This document shows, piece by piece, positions 36,439-44,811 of a stretch of DNA of 64,000 nucleotides. The stretch is from an uncultured Opitutaceae bacterium (GTDB taxonomy: Bacteria; Verrucomicrobiota; Verrucomicrobiia; Opitutales; Opitutaceae): contig CAIYUN010000038.1 in NCBI GenBank assembly GCA_903929355.1, forward strand, positions 1-64,000. Direction: 5' to 3'. The position numbers were made by a program, and so were the translations under genes. Below the pieces are notes generated by a model, which did no database searches, had not been told where the DNA came from, and saw nothing but the letters and a program-made list of their open reading frames with translations. The number at the start of each line of letters is the position of its first letter. Position 1 is the stretch's first letter.

Positions 36439-36822
36439 ATGTGGCGAAAATTCCAAATCTCTGCCGTCCTGCTCGCGTGGCTCCTTGCCACGGGCAGCCA
36501 GTGGGATATGGCGCAGGTTTTCGCATGGGGCCGCATGATCGCCAGCTACTCGCGCACGATGCCACTGAGCGAGGCCATCCACATGACGTTCACACCGGGT
36601 AATGAGTGCAGCATTTGCGTGGCCGTTGGCGAAGCCAAACAGCAGCAAGACAGTCCAACCACCCCTGCCGCCAAAGCCCCCGGTAAAATCCTCCTTGTTT
36701 TCCAGCCGGTGCCAGTGATCGTCATTGTCGTGCCGGAATTTTCCCCGTGGCCGTCTGACGGCCAGACCATGCTGGGCGCGTCACGCGCCAGCCCGCCCGT
36801 CCCGCCCCCACGGGTGGCCTGA
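36439..36822 (+). CDS. DUF2946-like small protein of metal-resistance loci
   Basis: The 127-residue protein has an N-terminal helix (ISAVLLAWLLATGSQWDMAQVF), a Cys pair in NECSICVAVGEAKQ and a hydrophobic LLVFQPVPVIVIVVP stretch. This layout recurs next to copper- and heavy-metal-related TonB receptors in Gram-negative bacteria. The CxxC pair could bind metal. An in-frame ATG at 36343 is also possible. Function not known; the resemblance to DUF2946 is by pattern only. Confidence 0.55.
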   Translation: MWRKFQISAVLLAWLLATGSQWDMAQVFAWGRMIASYSRTMPLSEAIHMTFTPGNECSICVAVGEAKQQQDSPTTPAAKAPGKILLVFQPVPVIVIVVPEFSPWPSDGQTMLGASRASPPVPPPRVA

Positions 36823-36995
36823 GACCCCATCTGTCGTCCGCGTGCGCGCGGACGTAGTTCAACTGTTTGGAGGCGCTGCGGCACCGCTGCGCGTCATTCC
36901 GCACCGGGGTCGGTGCGGCTCCATTCGCAAACCATGCGCGCCCGTCCTTGGCCGTGCCCATCCGTCTTGATCTGTCTGCTTTTATTTTGTTTCCC

Positions 36996-38735
36996 ATGAA
37001 TTCGCGTTTTCTTCCCGTCCTCGTTCTCACGCTCGCCGTCGCACTTCGCGCATCGGGAGCCGAATCCGCCCCAGCTGCGCCGCCGCCGGCATCCACCGAG
37101 CCAACCGTGCAGCTCCCGCCCTACACCGTCACGGGCGAGCCAGCCGCCGACCCTTCCTCGCTCGCGGCGAAGACCGGCGTGCCCCAACGCCTGTCCGCGC
37201 AATCCGCTCAGGTCGTCCCCCGCGCGGTGCTCGACGACCAGAATGCCCTCACCCTCGCCGATGCCACGCGCAACGTCTCCGGCGTCGCGACCGACTTCGG
37301 CTTCAACGGCAGCAGCCAGCCGCTCCTCATCCTGCGCGGCTTTCAATCCACCTCGATGACGGCGATGGGCATGATGTCGGGCATGTCCAGCTATTACCTC
37401 AACGGCTCCAAGGTGCAGGGCGTGCCGATCAACATGGCCAACGTGCAAAACGTCGAGGTCATCAAGGGCCCCGACTCCGTGCTCTTCGGGCGCGGCGAGC
37501 CGGGCGGCCTCGTCAACATCGTCTCCCGTCCCGTGAGCGACACGCCCAAGCTCAGCCTGGAGTCCACCGTGGCCAGCTTCGGCACCTATCGCGCCATCGC
37601 CGAGGCCAGCGGGCCCCTCGTCGCCGACAAGTCGCTGCTCGGCCGCTTCGAGGTTTCCAACACAAACACCGGGAGCAACCGCGATTTCGTCGTGGAGCGG
37701 CTGGGCGGGGTGAGCGGGGGGCTCGTCTGGCTCCCGAACGCCAAGACCCGCGTCAGCCTCACCCTTGACTACCTCGACCAGAAATACCGCAACGATTTCG
37801 GCGTGCCCGCCCTCGGCAACCGCCCCGCCAACCTCCCTGACTCGCGCCAGTTCAACGACTCGCCGGACCTGTCGAGCGTCAAAAACTTCACCTCCCGGCT
37901 CGAACTACAGCGCGAGCTCAACGCCGACTGGAAGCTGTCAGCCCGGCTCCTCACGGTGGTGGCCGACGTGCACGAGGTGGACATCTGGCCCTACCGCATT
38001 GACCTGACCACCGGGCAGGATCGGATGTTTGATTGCGTCTACCTCGGTAATACCGGCCGCAAGCCGTTCAAGCTCTACACGGTCGCCGCGACCAAGGAGC
38101 CGGTCGAGGTTTCCGGCGGCATGACCGTCGTGCCCAACCACACTTTCGCCGACGCGCCCGTGCCTGATGTCATCGTCGTCCCCGCCCTCGACACCGCCCA
38201 GCTCACCCCGGCCGCGCTCGACTGGTTGCGGGCGGCGCAGCAGAAAACGCAGCTGACGATGTCGGTGTGCAACGGGTCGCTCGTGCTCGGCCGGGCCGGC
38301 CTCCTCGACGGCAAGTCCGCCACCGCCCATCACAGCGGCTACATCTTGTTGCGCGCGGAATTCCCCAAGGTGAAGGTCATCCGCGGCGTGCGCTATGTGG
38401 AGGACGGGAAAATCGCCACCGCCGGCGGTCTGACCTCGGGCACCGACCTCGCCCTGCGGGTCGTCGAACGCTACTTCGGCCGGGAGGTCACGAAGCAAAC
38501 CGCCTTTCTCCTCGAATACCAAGGCACCGGCTGGATGCATCCGGAGAGCAACGCCGCGTTCGCGCAAAGGCCCGCCGTCACCGCAGATCACCCCGTCTGC
38601 CCGGTCTGCGGGATGCCGGTCAACCCCGCCACGGCGCCATCGTGGGATTATCATGGCAAGACCTACTATTTCTGCTCCGACGACGACAAAAAGACCTTCA
38701 TGGGTCATCCCGAGCGTTTCCTGGAAACACCCTGA
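36996..38735 (+). CDS. Chimera: truncated TonB-dependent receptor joined to DJ-1/PfpI and YHS domains
   Basis: One uninterrupted 579-residue frame holds three unrelated parts. Residues 1-22 are a signal peptide; ~40-350 are the plug and first strands of a TonB-dependent receptor (VEVIKGPDSVLFGRGEPGGLVNIVSRP). The barrel then stops. From about 358 the sequence is a DJ-1/PfpI domain (YTVAATKEPVEVSGGMTVVP, nucleophile Cys in MSVCNGSLVLG), without its first strands and the usual N-terminal Glu. Residues 530-579 are a YHS metal-binding domain (HPVCPVCGM, KTYYFCSDDDKKTF). The junction is near 38040. It probably arose by deletion of the receptor's 3' half and the DJ-1 gene's 5' end, in frame. Either a scar or a new fusion. 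Confidence 0.85.
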   Translation: MNSRFLPVLVLTLAVALRASGAESAPAAPPPASTEPTVQLPPYTVTGEPAADPSSLAAKTGVPQRLSAQSAQVVPRAVLDDQNALTLADATRNVSGVATDFGFNGSSQPLLILRGFQSTSMTAMGMMSGMSSYYLNGSKVQGVPINMANVQNVEVIKGPDSVLFGRGEPGGLVNIVSRPVSDTPKLSLESTVASFGTYRAIAEASGPLVADKSLLGRFEVSNTNTGSNRDFVVERLGGVSGGLVWLPNAKTRVSLTLDYLDQKYRNDFGVPALGNRPANLPDSRQFNDSPDLSSVKNFTSRLELQRELNADWKLSARLLTVVADVHEVDIWPYRIDLTTGQDRMFDCVYLGNTGRKPFKLYTVAATKEPVEVSGGMTVVPNHTFADAPVPDVIVVPALDTAQLTPAALDWLRAAQQKTQLTMSVCNGSLVLGRAGLLDGKSATAHHSGYILLRAEFPKVKVIRGVRYVEDGKIATAGGLTSGTDLALRVVERYFGREVTKQTAFLLEYQGTGWMHPESNAAFAQRPAVTADHPVCPVCGMPVNPATAPSWDYHGKTYYFCSDDDKKTFMGHPERFLETP

Positions 38736-38760
38736 GCGTCCGCTGCCCCTCTCTCTCCCC

Positions 38761-39264
38761 ATGAACTCGTGGAAATTCGCTCTCAAAAACACGGCCGTCA
38801 CGGTCTATGTCTTCTTTCTCATCATCGCCCTCGGCTACGCGGTTGGCTACGCCGCACACGAGCAGGTGCTGGTCAAGATCGCCCTGCCTCTTGGGGTCGG
38901 CATGATTCTGGCGGTGTGCTGGCTGGGGCGTATCGCCGAGCTGCTCGCCTGGGCCGGTCTCACCGTCTGGCTGGGCATGACCTACGCCCATACTGGCCCG
39001 CCGTTTGAGATCGCGGTCTTCTTCCTCTACATCGCCTGCGCTGCGCTCGGCGTGTTTCGTTCGCCGTGGTTCCTGGCCATCCCCTGGCTGGCCCACATCG
39101 GATGGGATTACCTGCCGCGCACCCTGCCGGAGATGTATCACGAGCTGCCGCCGGCCTGCGCGCTCTTCGACGGCCCCGTCGGGCTCTACCTCGCGTGGTT
39201 CTCCTGGAAAGGCCGCTGGCGACCCTTCGTCCCGGTCCCGGCCACAACCCTATCCTCGCCCTGA
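38761..39264 (+). CDS. Small integral membrane protein
   Basis: A 167-residue protein with five hydrophobic helices and a C-terminal loop WDYLPRTLPEMYHELPPACALFDG that may be functional. A DUF6010-like arrangement is possible, but I cannot confirm it. It starts 25 bp after the chimera's stop and is probably in the same transcript. Confidence 0.65.
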   Translation: MNSWKFALKNTAVTVYVFFLIIALGYAVGYAAHEQVLVKIALPLGVGMILAVCWLGRIAELLAWAGLTVWLGMTYAHTGPPFEIAVFFLYIACAALGVFRSPWFLAIPWLAHIGWDYLPRTLPEMYHELPPACALFDGPVGLYLAWFSWKGRWRPFVPVPATTLSSP

Positions 39265-39278
39265 CTTCATTTGCACCC

Positions 39279-39365
39279 ATGAAAAACCAACTCCGCCGCC
39301 TCCTTCCGCTTGTGATCGCCGCCGGCTGGACGCGCTGGCCCGCTCAGACCAAGCCCCGCCCATGA
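39279..39365 (+). pseudogene. 28-codon remnant with signal-peptide-like start
   Basis: ATG at 39279 opens MKNQLRRLLPLVIAAGW, a good signal peptide, but the frame ends after 28 codons at 39365. Its stop overlaps the ATG of the next gene (ATGA). Such a truncated secreted-protein start suggests a deleted gene, like the chimera just before it. It could also be a short leader peptide coupled to the next gene. Confidence 0.35.
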
Positions 39366-39826
39366 AACCAGAAATCCAAGTTCTGACGCTCGCCCCTGTT
39401 CTCACCCTAGCGATCCTGCTCCTCGCCACGGCGAGCGCATGGCGCGCGCGCCGCGAATGGGTGGAAAGGATCGGCCTCGCGACCGGGATATTCTCCCTCA
39501 CCGCCGCGCTCAGCCGCCTCCCCCCGGCCGTGTTCGCCGCCACGTTCCTGCCGGCCAGCGTCATCGTCACGCTCGTTGTGTTCGCTGCGAGCGAGTGGCG
39601 CTTCGCTCCGGATTGCGGCCAGACCGGTTTCACTTGGGCGATCCAAGCTGCCGCCCGCCCCACGCTGTTGGCCGCGCTCGGAGCAGCAGCCGGCCTCGCC
39701 GCGCTGCGGTTGCTCCCGACGGATCACGCCCGCCCGTGGCTCTGCGCGCTGGCCGTTTTCATCGGCCTGCTCACCGCCGAATCTCTCGCCCAAGCCACCC
39801 GTTTTCCCTTCAAATCCTTCGCCTGA
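39362..39826 (+). CDS. Integral membrane protein of unknown function
   Basis: The 154-residue protein has four hydrophobic segments, the first at 5-25, and short charged loops. No family is recognised. It is coupled by a 4-bp overlap to the preceding remnant and followed 9 bp later by the lipoprotein gene, so all belong to the island's metal-type operon. Confidence 0.6.
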   Translation: MKPEIQVLTLAPVLTLAILLLATASAWRARREWVERIGLATGIFSLTAALSRLPPAVFAATFLPASVIVTLVVFAASEWRFAPDCGQTGFTWAIQAAARPTLLAALGAAAGLAALRLLPTDHARPWLCALAVFIGLLTAESLAQATRFPFKSFA

Positions 39827-39835
39827 AAATCTCCC

Positions 39836-40564
39836 ATGAAAAAAATCAGCCATACCCTCCCCACCATTCTCGGCATCCTCGGCCTGCTCACGCTCTGCGC
39901 GTGCGGACAATCTTCCGCCCCCATGGCGGACAAAATGCCAAAAGAGGCAGTTGCGAAAATTGACTACAAACCCTACCCCTTTCATACGTCAGTGGTTAGT
40001 GATACCAAACTCGATGCCCAAGCCGTCGTTTTTGTCCAAGACGGTTACGAAGTGAAGGTCTCAAACCAAGACGAGGCCAAAACTTATAAAAAGGCCCCTG
40101 CCCAATTTTTGGCTAAAATCCGGCAGGCTTATGCTGACGCCAAACCCTATCCTCTCTCAAAATGCGTGGTGTGCGACATGAAGCTGGAGGACGACGCACT
40201 GTTCTTTGTTTACGAAGGCCGACAGTTCAAGGTTTGCAGTGATGAAGACTGCTACCAAGTGTTCCAAAAAGATCCGGCCAAGTATGTGAAGCTGTGGGAT
40301 GTGGCGGCCAAGTCCGCCGCCACCGTCACCGCGCGTTACCCGTTCACCGGCCGCGTCGTCGCTGTTGTCCCTGAACGCCATGCCCTGCTCATCGCCAATG
40401 AAGCCGTCGCGGGCCTCATGGGCGCGATGACGATGGAGTTCACCGTGGACGACCCCGCGCTGAAAGCCGCCGCCAAGGACGCCAACCTCACCGCCGAGCT
40501 TGTGCGTGAGGGCGACTCATTGCAGTTGAAAAACATCAAGTTCTCTCCCCCTCCCTCTCTCTGA
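39836..40564 (+). CDS. Lipoprotein with two YHS-like repeats and a CusF-like copper-binding domain
   Basis: The 242-residue protein has a lipobox (LTLCAC, cleaved before Cys near residue 24). Two tandem repeats follow: the first (YPFHTSVVSDTKL) has Ser-x-x-Ser where the second (YPLSKCVVCDMKL ... KVCSDEDCY) has Cys-x-x-Cys, so only the second can bind metal in the YHS manner. The C-terminal part (FTGRVVAVVP, then VAGLMGAMTMEFTVDDP) resembles CusF/copper-binding domains with a Met pair. It is probably an outer-membrane-anchored periplasmic copper or nickel chaperone. Base composition in the first repeat is AT-rich compared with its neighbours. Confidence 0.75.
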   Translation: MKKISHTLPTILGILGLLTLCACGQSSAPMADKMPKEAVAKIDYKPYPFHTSVVSDTKLDAQAVVFVQDGYEVKVSNQDEAKTYKKAPAQFLAKIRQAYADAKPYPLSKCVVCDMKLEDDALFFVYEGRQFKVCSDEDCYQVFQKDPAKYVKLWDVAAKSAATVTARYPFTGRVVAVVPERHALLIANEAVAGLMGAMTMEFTVDDPALKAAAKDANLTAELVREGDSLQLKNIKFSPPPSL

Positions 40565-40609
40565 CCCACCACACTCCTCATCAACGTTCCCTCAACATCA
40601 CCGAATCCC

Positions 40610-41620
40610 ATGAAAACATCCCTGCCCGTCCGCTTGCTCGTCAACCGCCATCGTCCACTCGTCGCGCTGGCGCTCGCGTTTGCCCTCGCCCCTCTCACCA
40701 GTCCCGCCTGCTCGATCTGCGGCTGCTCCCTCATCTCCGATTGGGCCACGCAGAGCATTAGCGAAGATTCCGGCCTGCTCGCCAGCTTGCGCTTTGAATA
40801 CATCAGCCAGTCCAATCTGCGCAGCGGCACGGGCAGCGCCGACACCGCCGCGTTCACCTTTCCCAACGCCGACGAGATTCAGCTCAGCACCATCAGTCGC
40901 AACACCACGCTCGACCTCGACTACAACAGCGGCGGCGCGTGGGGGCTGTCGTTGTCGGTGCCTTTCGTCAACCGTAGCCACAGCACCCTTGCCCCCGGTG
41001 CCACCGCCCTCACCGATGTGTCTAATGTGGACACCTCTCACGCGAGTGGCCTAGGCGATGTGCGCGTCAACGCACGTTACCAGTGGCTGACGCCTGGCCA
41101 CACCAGCGGCGTGATCTTTCAGCTCGGCCTCAAGCTGCCGACCGGCCGTTTCGACCAGAACTTCGCCACCGGGCCGGATGCCGGCACGCCGCTGGACCGT
41201 GGATTGCAGCTCGGCACTGGCACCACCGACCTGCTCGCGAGTATCTCCGCTTTCACGCGGCCCGGCCTGTATTGGAGCTGGTTTGCACAGGCGCAGCTTA
41301 CGCAGCCGCTCGATTCGCGCGACGGCTTCCGTCCCTCGTCCAGCCTCGGAGTCAATCTTGGCGTGCGCCGCCTCACCTCGGGCTGGCTCACGCCGCAGTT
41401 GCAGGTCAACGCCCGCTGGGACGGCCGCGAGGCTGGCGTCAACAGCGACGTGCCAAACAGCGGCGGCACGTTCGTCTATCTCAGCCCCGGCCTGACCGCC
41501 GAACTCGGCACGCGAACGAGCGCGTTTGCCTTCGTTCAGGTGCCGTTGTATCAGCGCGTCAATGGCCTTCAGCTTGAGCCGCGCTGGCTGCTTTCGACCG
41601 GCGTGCGTTGGAAATTCTGA
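40610..41620 (+). CDS. Outer-membrane beta-barrel protein (MetA-pathway/transporter type)
   Basis: The 336-residue protein has a signal peptide, then ACSICGCSL at the mature N-terminus, and a series of amphipathic strands with Asp/Gly turns (RFEYISQSNLRSG, LGDVRVNARYQWL, FQLGLKLPTGRFDQ) ending in Trp-Lys-Phe, typical of outer-membrane barrels. Proteins of this kind lie beside copper and heavy-metal genes; the CxxC-x-C may bind metal. Substrate unknown. A terminator follows 11 bp after the stop. Confidence 0.72.
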   Translation: MKTSLPVRLLVNRHRPLVALALAFALAPLTSPACSICGCSLISDWATQSISEDSGLLASLRFEYISQSNLRSGTGSADTAAFTFPNADEIQLSTISRNTTLDLDYNSGGAWGLSLSVPFVNRSHSTLAPGATALTDVSNVDTSHASGLGDVRVNARYQWLTPGHTSGVIFQLGLKLPTGRFDQNFATGPDAGTPLDRGLQLGTGTTDLLASISAFTRPGLYWSWFAQAQLTQPLDSRDGFRPSSSLGVNLGVRRLTSGWLTPQLQVNARWDGREAGVNSDVPNSGGTFVYLSPGLTAELGTRTSAFAFVQVPLYQRVNGLQLEPRWLLSTGVRWKF

Positions 41621-41630
41621 CCCTCTCAAA

Positions 41631-41658
41631 ATGCGGGCCGGCAACAGCCCGCATTTTT
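41631..41658 (+). terminator. Rho-independent terminator after the outer-membrane gene
   Basis: ATGCGGGC (41631-41638) pairs with GCCCGCAT (41647-41654), followed by TTTTT. The stem is perfect. It closes the metal-type operon; hupE then has its own transcript. Confidence 0.85.
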
Positions 41659-41751
41659 GCTGGCGTTGCCTGCTTATGGCCGAACACCAATGCTGAAATG
41701 CGATTGCCAAACAAAGAAGCTGGCACGAAAAATGCGGGTCTTTCACCCCCA

Positions 41752-42348
41752 ATGATCCGCCCTCCCCGATTCACCCAAATTTGTGCCGCAGTCCTTTTAT
41801 TCCCCGCGCTCGCCCAAGCGCATCCTGGGCACGAAGGCGGGGACGTGACATGGGATTTCAGCGCCGGCTTCGCTCATCCGCTCACGGGAATTGACCATAT
41901 TTTGGCGATGGTCGCCGTCGGGCTTTGGGCCGCGCAGCTTGGCGGTCATGCGCGATGGCTCGTGCCATCGGCCTTCGTTAGCGTGATGATTCTCGGGGCG
42001 GCGCTCGGGCACACTGGCGCGGTCGTTCCCGGAGTCGAGCAAGGTATCGCCGCCTCCGTGCTCGTGCTTGGCCTGTTGATTGCAGCCAATGCCCGGCTGC
42101 CGGTTGCCGCCGGCATGGGACTGGTCGGCCTTTTCGCCCTGTTCCACGGTTTTGCCCATGGAGCCGAGATGCCCGCCTCTGTGAGCGGGCTTAGCTACGG
42201 CGTGGGGTTTGTTTTCGCCACGGCCCTGTTGCACGCTGCCGGGGTCGGCCTAGGGTTGCTTGCGGGCCATACGTCCGCTCGGGTGGCAAAATGTGCGGGT
42301 TGGGCTATCGCTGCCGCCGGAGTGGTTCTTTTTATCGTGCCAGCTTGA
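41752..42348 (+). CDS. hupE: HupE/UreJ-type nickel permease (intact copy on the island)
   Basis: A 198-residue permease that probably brings Ni2+ to urease. It has a clean signal peptide (to LLFPALAQA), the metal-binding start HPGHEGGDVTWDF, HPLTGIDHILAM and the WAAQLGGHARWLVPSAF helix, and ends in a hydrophobic helix. It is close in sequence to the frameshifted copy beside ureD (1349-1926), so the island copy may serve the urease. The extended upstream frame runs into the terminator and is not used. Confidence 0.92.
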   Translation: MIRPPRFTQICAAVLLFPALAQAHPGHEGGDVTWDFSAGFAHPLTGIDHILAMVAVGLWAAQLGGHARWLVPSAFVSVMILGAALGHTGAVVPGVEQGIAASVLVLGLLIAANARLPVAAGMGLVGLFALFHGFAHGAEMPASVSGLSYGVGFVFATALLHAAGVGLGLLAGHTSARVAKCAGWAIAAAGVVLFIVPA

Positions 42349-42584
42349 TCCGCGCGGGTTGTTTTTGGCGGACGCCGCGATTCAGTCCTCGCCGTCTTTT
42401 TTTCAGGTCCTTTCAGCATGAATATTCCACTCCCCACCGGTAAGGCACAGGGCGACCAATTCGGCATCGGGTTGGTTCGCTTCAGGAAAGGCTGGGCTGG
42501 TGCTCATGCCACCCGGACGCCCGAGATTCCTCTCCGCGCCCCCATGGTTTCAGTCGGAATTCGTGTCGAGAAGCAGGACGCAAT
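42349..42584. other. Gap holding a possible toxin remnant
   Basis: On the minus strand, just downstream of the AbrB stop, the sequence reads VLLLDTNSD and a stop (about 42579-42550). VLLLDTN is how many PIN-domain VapC toxins start. The rest is absent, so if this is a VapC remnant it has been deleted. It is a short match and should be treated as tentative. Confidence 0.3.
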
Positions 42585-42842
42585 TTATACGGTTCTCGGC
42601 AGATACCGAACAAGCCGTGCCGCCCGTGCACCTTCCCGCTCAGCTTTTTTGCCGACGTGAGGAACACTCGTTTTGAAACTGCCAGCGAGTTCCGCGATGG
42701 ACAGGCTCGCCCGCCGCACGACGACAGAATCGCCCTTGCATTGGAGGAGGACGCGCCCATGGGCCTTGATGCCCAAAGCGTCCCGAAGCCGCTTAGGAAT
42801 GGTCATCTGACCCTTGACGGTGATGGTGGAGAACAGGGGCAT
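42585..42842 (-). CDS. AbrB/SpoVT-type antitoxin-like protein
   Basis: The 85-residue protein starts with a swapped-hairpin AbrB domain: STITVKGQMTIPKRLRDALGIKAHGRVLLQCKGDSVVVRR. The C-terminal half (SLSIAELAGSFKTSVP, KKAEREGARAARL) resembles the tail of VapB-type antitoxins that partner PIN toxins. It lies 18 bp downstream of the Fic gene on the same strand. No intact toxin follows it; a possible remnant is described for 42349-42584. It may be an orphan antitoxin, or the regulator of the Fic gene. Confidence 0.75.
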   Translation of the reverse strand: MPLFSTITVKGQMTIPKRLRDALGIKAHGRVLLQCKGDSVVVRRASLSIAELAGSFKTSVPHVGKKAEREGARAARLVRYLPRTV

Positions 42843-42860
42843 GGTGAGCTGGGTTTTCGG

Positions 42861-44405
42861 TCAACTCCGATCCGTTGGCTTGAGCTTGGCCGACGCTTTC
42901 ATCTCGGCAGCGACGAATTTTGCAAAATCTGCGATCTTCCCATGGACGGAGGCTTGTTCGAGCGCGGCCATATACGCGGCCCGCCGCTCGACGCGAATCA
43001 CCGTCCAGTTGTAGCCCCCCGAGGACAGCATGAGGTTCAAGAGGAACCGTCCGATGCGGCCGTTGCCGTCGGAGTAAGGGTGGATAAACACGAAGATAAA
43101 ATGCCCCAGCACCGCGCGCACCGCCGGCGAGGGTTCTTTTTCCAGCATGGCAAACAGCGCGTCCATCAGCATCGGAACCGCCTCGACGGACGGAGGCACA
43201 TGCTCGGAGCCACGAATGAACACCCGCTGTTCACGATACCCGGCCAGTGCCGAGGCAGGGATGATGCTGGCCTGAACCGAAGGGCTGAACAGTGCGCGAT
43301 ACCAGTCTTGCAAATCGCGCTTGGCCACGGCTGCCGGCGACATTGCGGCCAGCACATCCCCAAGGCTCACCACCACCCGCTTGAACGCCTCATGGTAGCC
43401 TTTCGCCGCCATCGCGTTGACTTGCGACTGGTCTGCCGGGTTCGAGTCCGGCTCCCAGCCACCGCTGGCGATCTTTTCAATCAATTCTGGCGTCACTTGG
43501 TAGCCCTCGATGCTCAGCGAGTGATAGGCGTCATGCGTGTAAATCTCGTTCACCCGGCGCAGATAGGCGGCACGGCTCGGCTTGGAGCGCGACGCTGGCG
43601 GAAAATGCGCCAGCACGTCATCACGCAGGTCGTTCCACATCGCCTCAATGCGGCCCGCATACGGGGAGGGCAGGGAAACCCCTCCCATCAGCCGTGCGGG
43701 GCGCTGAAACGGGTTTTGCGGCTTGAGCGACACGCCAGCCGCCTTGAGGTCCGCCGCCAGTCGCGCGGCAGATTCCGCGAGGCCAAGATGCTGCAATCCG
43801 CCGACCATCCGGCCCGCCGCGACCACGTTCGCTTCGTTGCCAAGCAACGCGCGCGACAAATCCTCAACCCTGACCGAGCGCAAGGCCAGCTCCGCGTTGG
43901 TCGCCGACAGCGTGAAGTAGCTTGGCGTGGCGCGAATCAGGGCGAGCGCCAGCGGCATGACCTGAACGCCGTTGCGGCTTTCCCCGCCCGTTGGCAGCGT
44001 CTTGCGCGCCGGATAGACCAAGATCGAGCTTCCATTCGGAAGTCTGAGGGTGAAAACGCCGCTGCGCGTTGTCATCACGACGAGTTGCTTTGGCGTCTGC
44101 GCGCTGTCCGTCCACAGGTCGAGCGAATGCTCGGCGGAAAGGCAGTAGCGATCGGCGTAGCGTTGGCGGAGATAGGCCGACACGAAGGCCCAGAAATGCA
44201 GGTGCCAGAATGTCGTGTCTCCCGGTTGCGCCTGTGGCGTGGTCAGCGCATACCAGCCCTTGATGACCTCGACGAGAAACCCGCGTTCTTGCAGCAAGGT
44301 GCGGTCTTGGCGGGTCAACTGCTGCGTGCGCAGAATATGCGACGGCGCGGCGGCTTGGGCGCGGCGCAGCACGGCGGCGAGTTCGCGTTGCGGGTTGGCT
44401 GGCAT
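42861..44405 (-). CDS. Fic-domain protein with AbiEi-like N-terminal winged helix
   Basis: The 514-residue protein has a Fic domain with the full active-site loop HPYSDGNGR (about 442-450), which transfers AMP or similar groups to target hydroxyls. An inhibitory motif of the (S/T)xxxE(G/N) type, SLSIEG, lies at about 296-301, before the Fic core, so it is self-inhibited. The N-terminal ~200 residues begin LTRQDRTLLQERGFLVEVIKGWYAL, a winged-helix pattern shared with AbiEi antitoxins. Three 23-bp iterons precede the start codon. It looks like a regulator-plus-enzyme of a toxin-antitoxin or phage-defence kind. Confidence 0.85.
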   Translation of the reverse strand: MPANPQRELAAVLRRAQAAAPSHILRTQQLTRQDRTLLQERGFLVEVIKGWYALTTPQAQPGDTTFWHLHFWAFVSAYLRQRYADRYCLSAEHSLDLWTDSAQTPKQLVVMTTRSGVFTLRLPNGSSILVYPARKTLPTGGESRNGVQVMPLALALIRATPSYFTLSATNAELALRSVRVEDLSRALLGNEANVVAAGRMVGGLQHLGLAESAARLAADLKAAGVSLKPQNPFQRPARLMGGVSLPSPYAGRIEAMWNDLRDDVLAHFPPASRSKPSRAAYLRRVNEIYTHDAYHSLSIEGYQVTPELIEKIASGGWEPDSNPADQSQVNAMAAKGYHEAFKRVVVSLGDVLAAMSPAAVAKRDLQDWYRALFSPSVQASIIPASALAGYREQRVFIRGSEHVPPSVEAVPMLMDALFAMLEKEPSPAVRAVLGHFIFVFIHPYSDGNGRIGRFLLNLMLSSGGYNWTVIRVERRAAYMAALEQASVHGKIADFAKFVAAEMKASAKLKPTDRS

Positions 44406-44416
44406 CCCTCATCGCT

Positions 44417-44476
44417 AACTTTGCTTTGGTTTCGTGTCAAACTTTGCTTTGGTATTCTGCTCAACTTTGCTTTGGT
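44417..44476. repeat. Three 23-bp iterons upstream of the Fic gene
   Basis: AACTTTGCTTTGGT occurs at 44417, 44440 and 44463, exactly 23 bp apart, just upstream of the Fic start (44405). The period is close to two helical turns. It is a likely binding site for the AbiEi-like domain. Confidence 0.75.
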
Positions 44477-44518
44477 TTCTTGCACAGAGTAAGGCTTGAT
44501 CGGTCATTTACCCCCGCC

Positions 44519-44749
44519 GTGTTCACGGCAACGAGCTTGAAGAAGCTCTTGCGCGAGTCTTGCCCCCTCACCCTCAACCAGACCATTCGTGCCGTGCAGG
44601 AGTTGGAGAAGGCCAAACTCATCGCTACCGTCGAGACCATCTGGCGAAGCCATGCCTATGCCCCTACGCAGGCCGGCGTGCGCCTTGTGGCGTATTTGGA
44701 GGCGTCCAAGCATCTTGCCCAGCCGACAATCCCGTCTAGGGAAGTTTAG
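44519..44749 (+). CDS. Winged-helix DNA-binding fragment
   Basis: From GTG at 44519 the 76-residue product has a winged-helix-like order: LKKLLRESCPLTLNQTIRAVQELEKAKLIATVETIW, a wing, and a last helix. No ATG is in frame, so the real start may be missing. It lies between two copies of the Fic promoter repeats and on the opposite strand to Fic. It may be a truncated regulator. Confidence 0.4.
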   Translation: MFTATSLKKLLRESCPLTLNQTIRAVQELEKAKLIATVETIWRSHAYAPTQAGVRLVAYLEASKHLAQPTIPSREV

Positions 44750-44774
44750 GGGATGGCCGGCATCCCCAATCGCT

Positions 44775-44811
44775 AACTTTGCTTTGGTATTCTGCTCAAC
44801 TTTGCTTTGGT
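44775..44811. repeat. Two further 23-bp iterons (duplicated Fic promoter)
   Basis: AACTTTGCTTTGGT at 44775 and 44798, again 23 bp apart. The flanking sequence (ggcatcccc, cgctaactttg) matches that before the Fic gene, so a promoter-plus-start-codon segment has been copied. Confidence 0.7.

Noticed and set aside
42418-42660. An 80-residue plus-strand frame after hupE
   Set aside because: It overlaps the AbrB gene on the other strand, has no hydrophobic or conserved pattern and runs over the putative toxin remnant.
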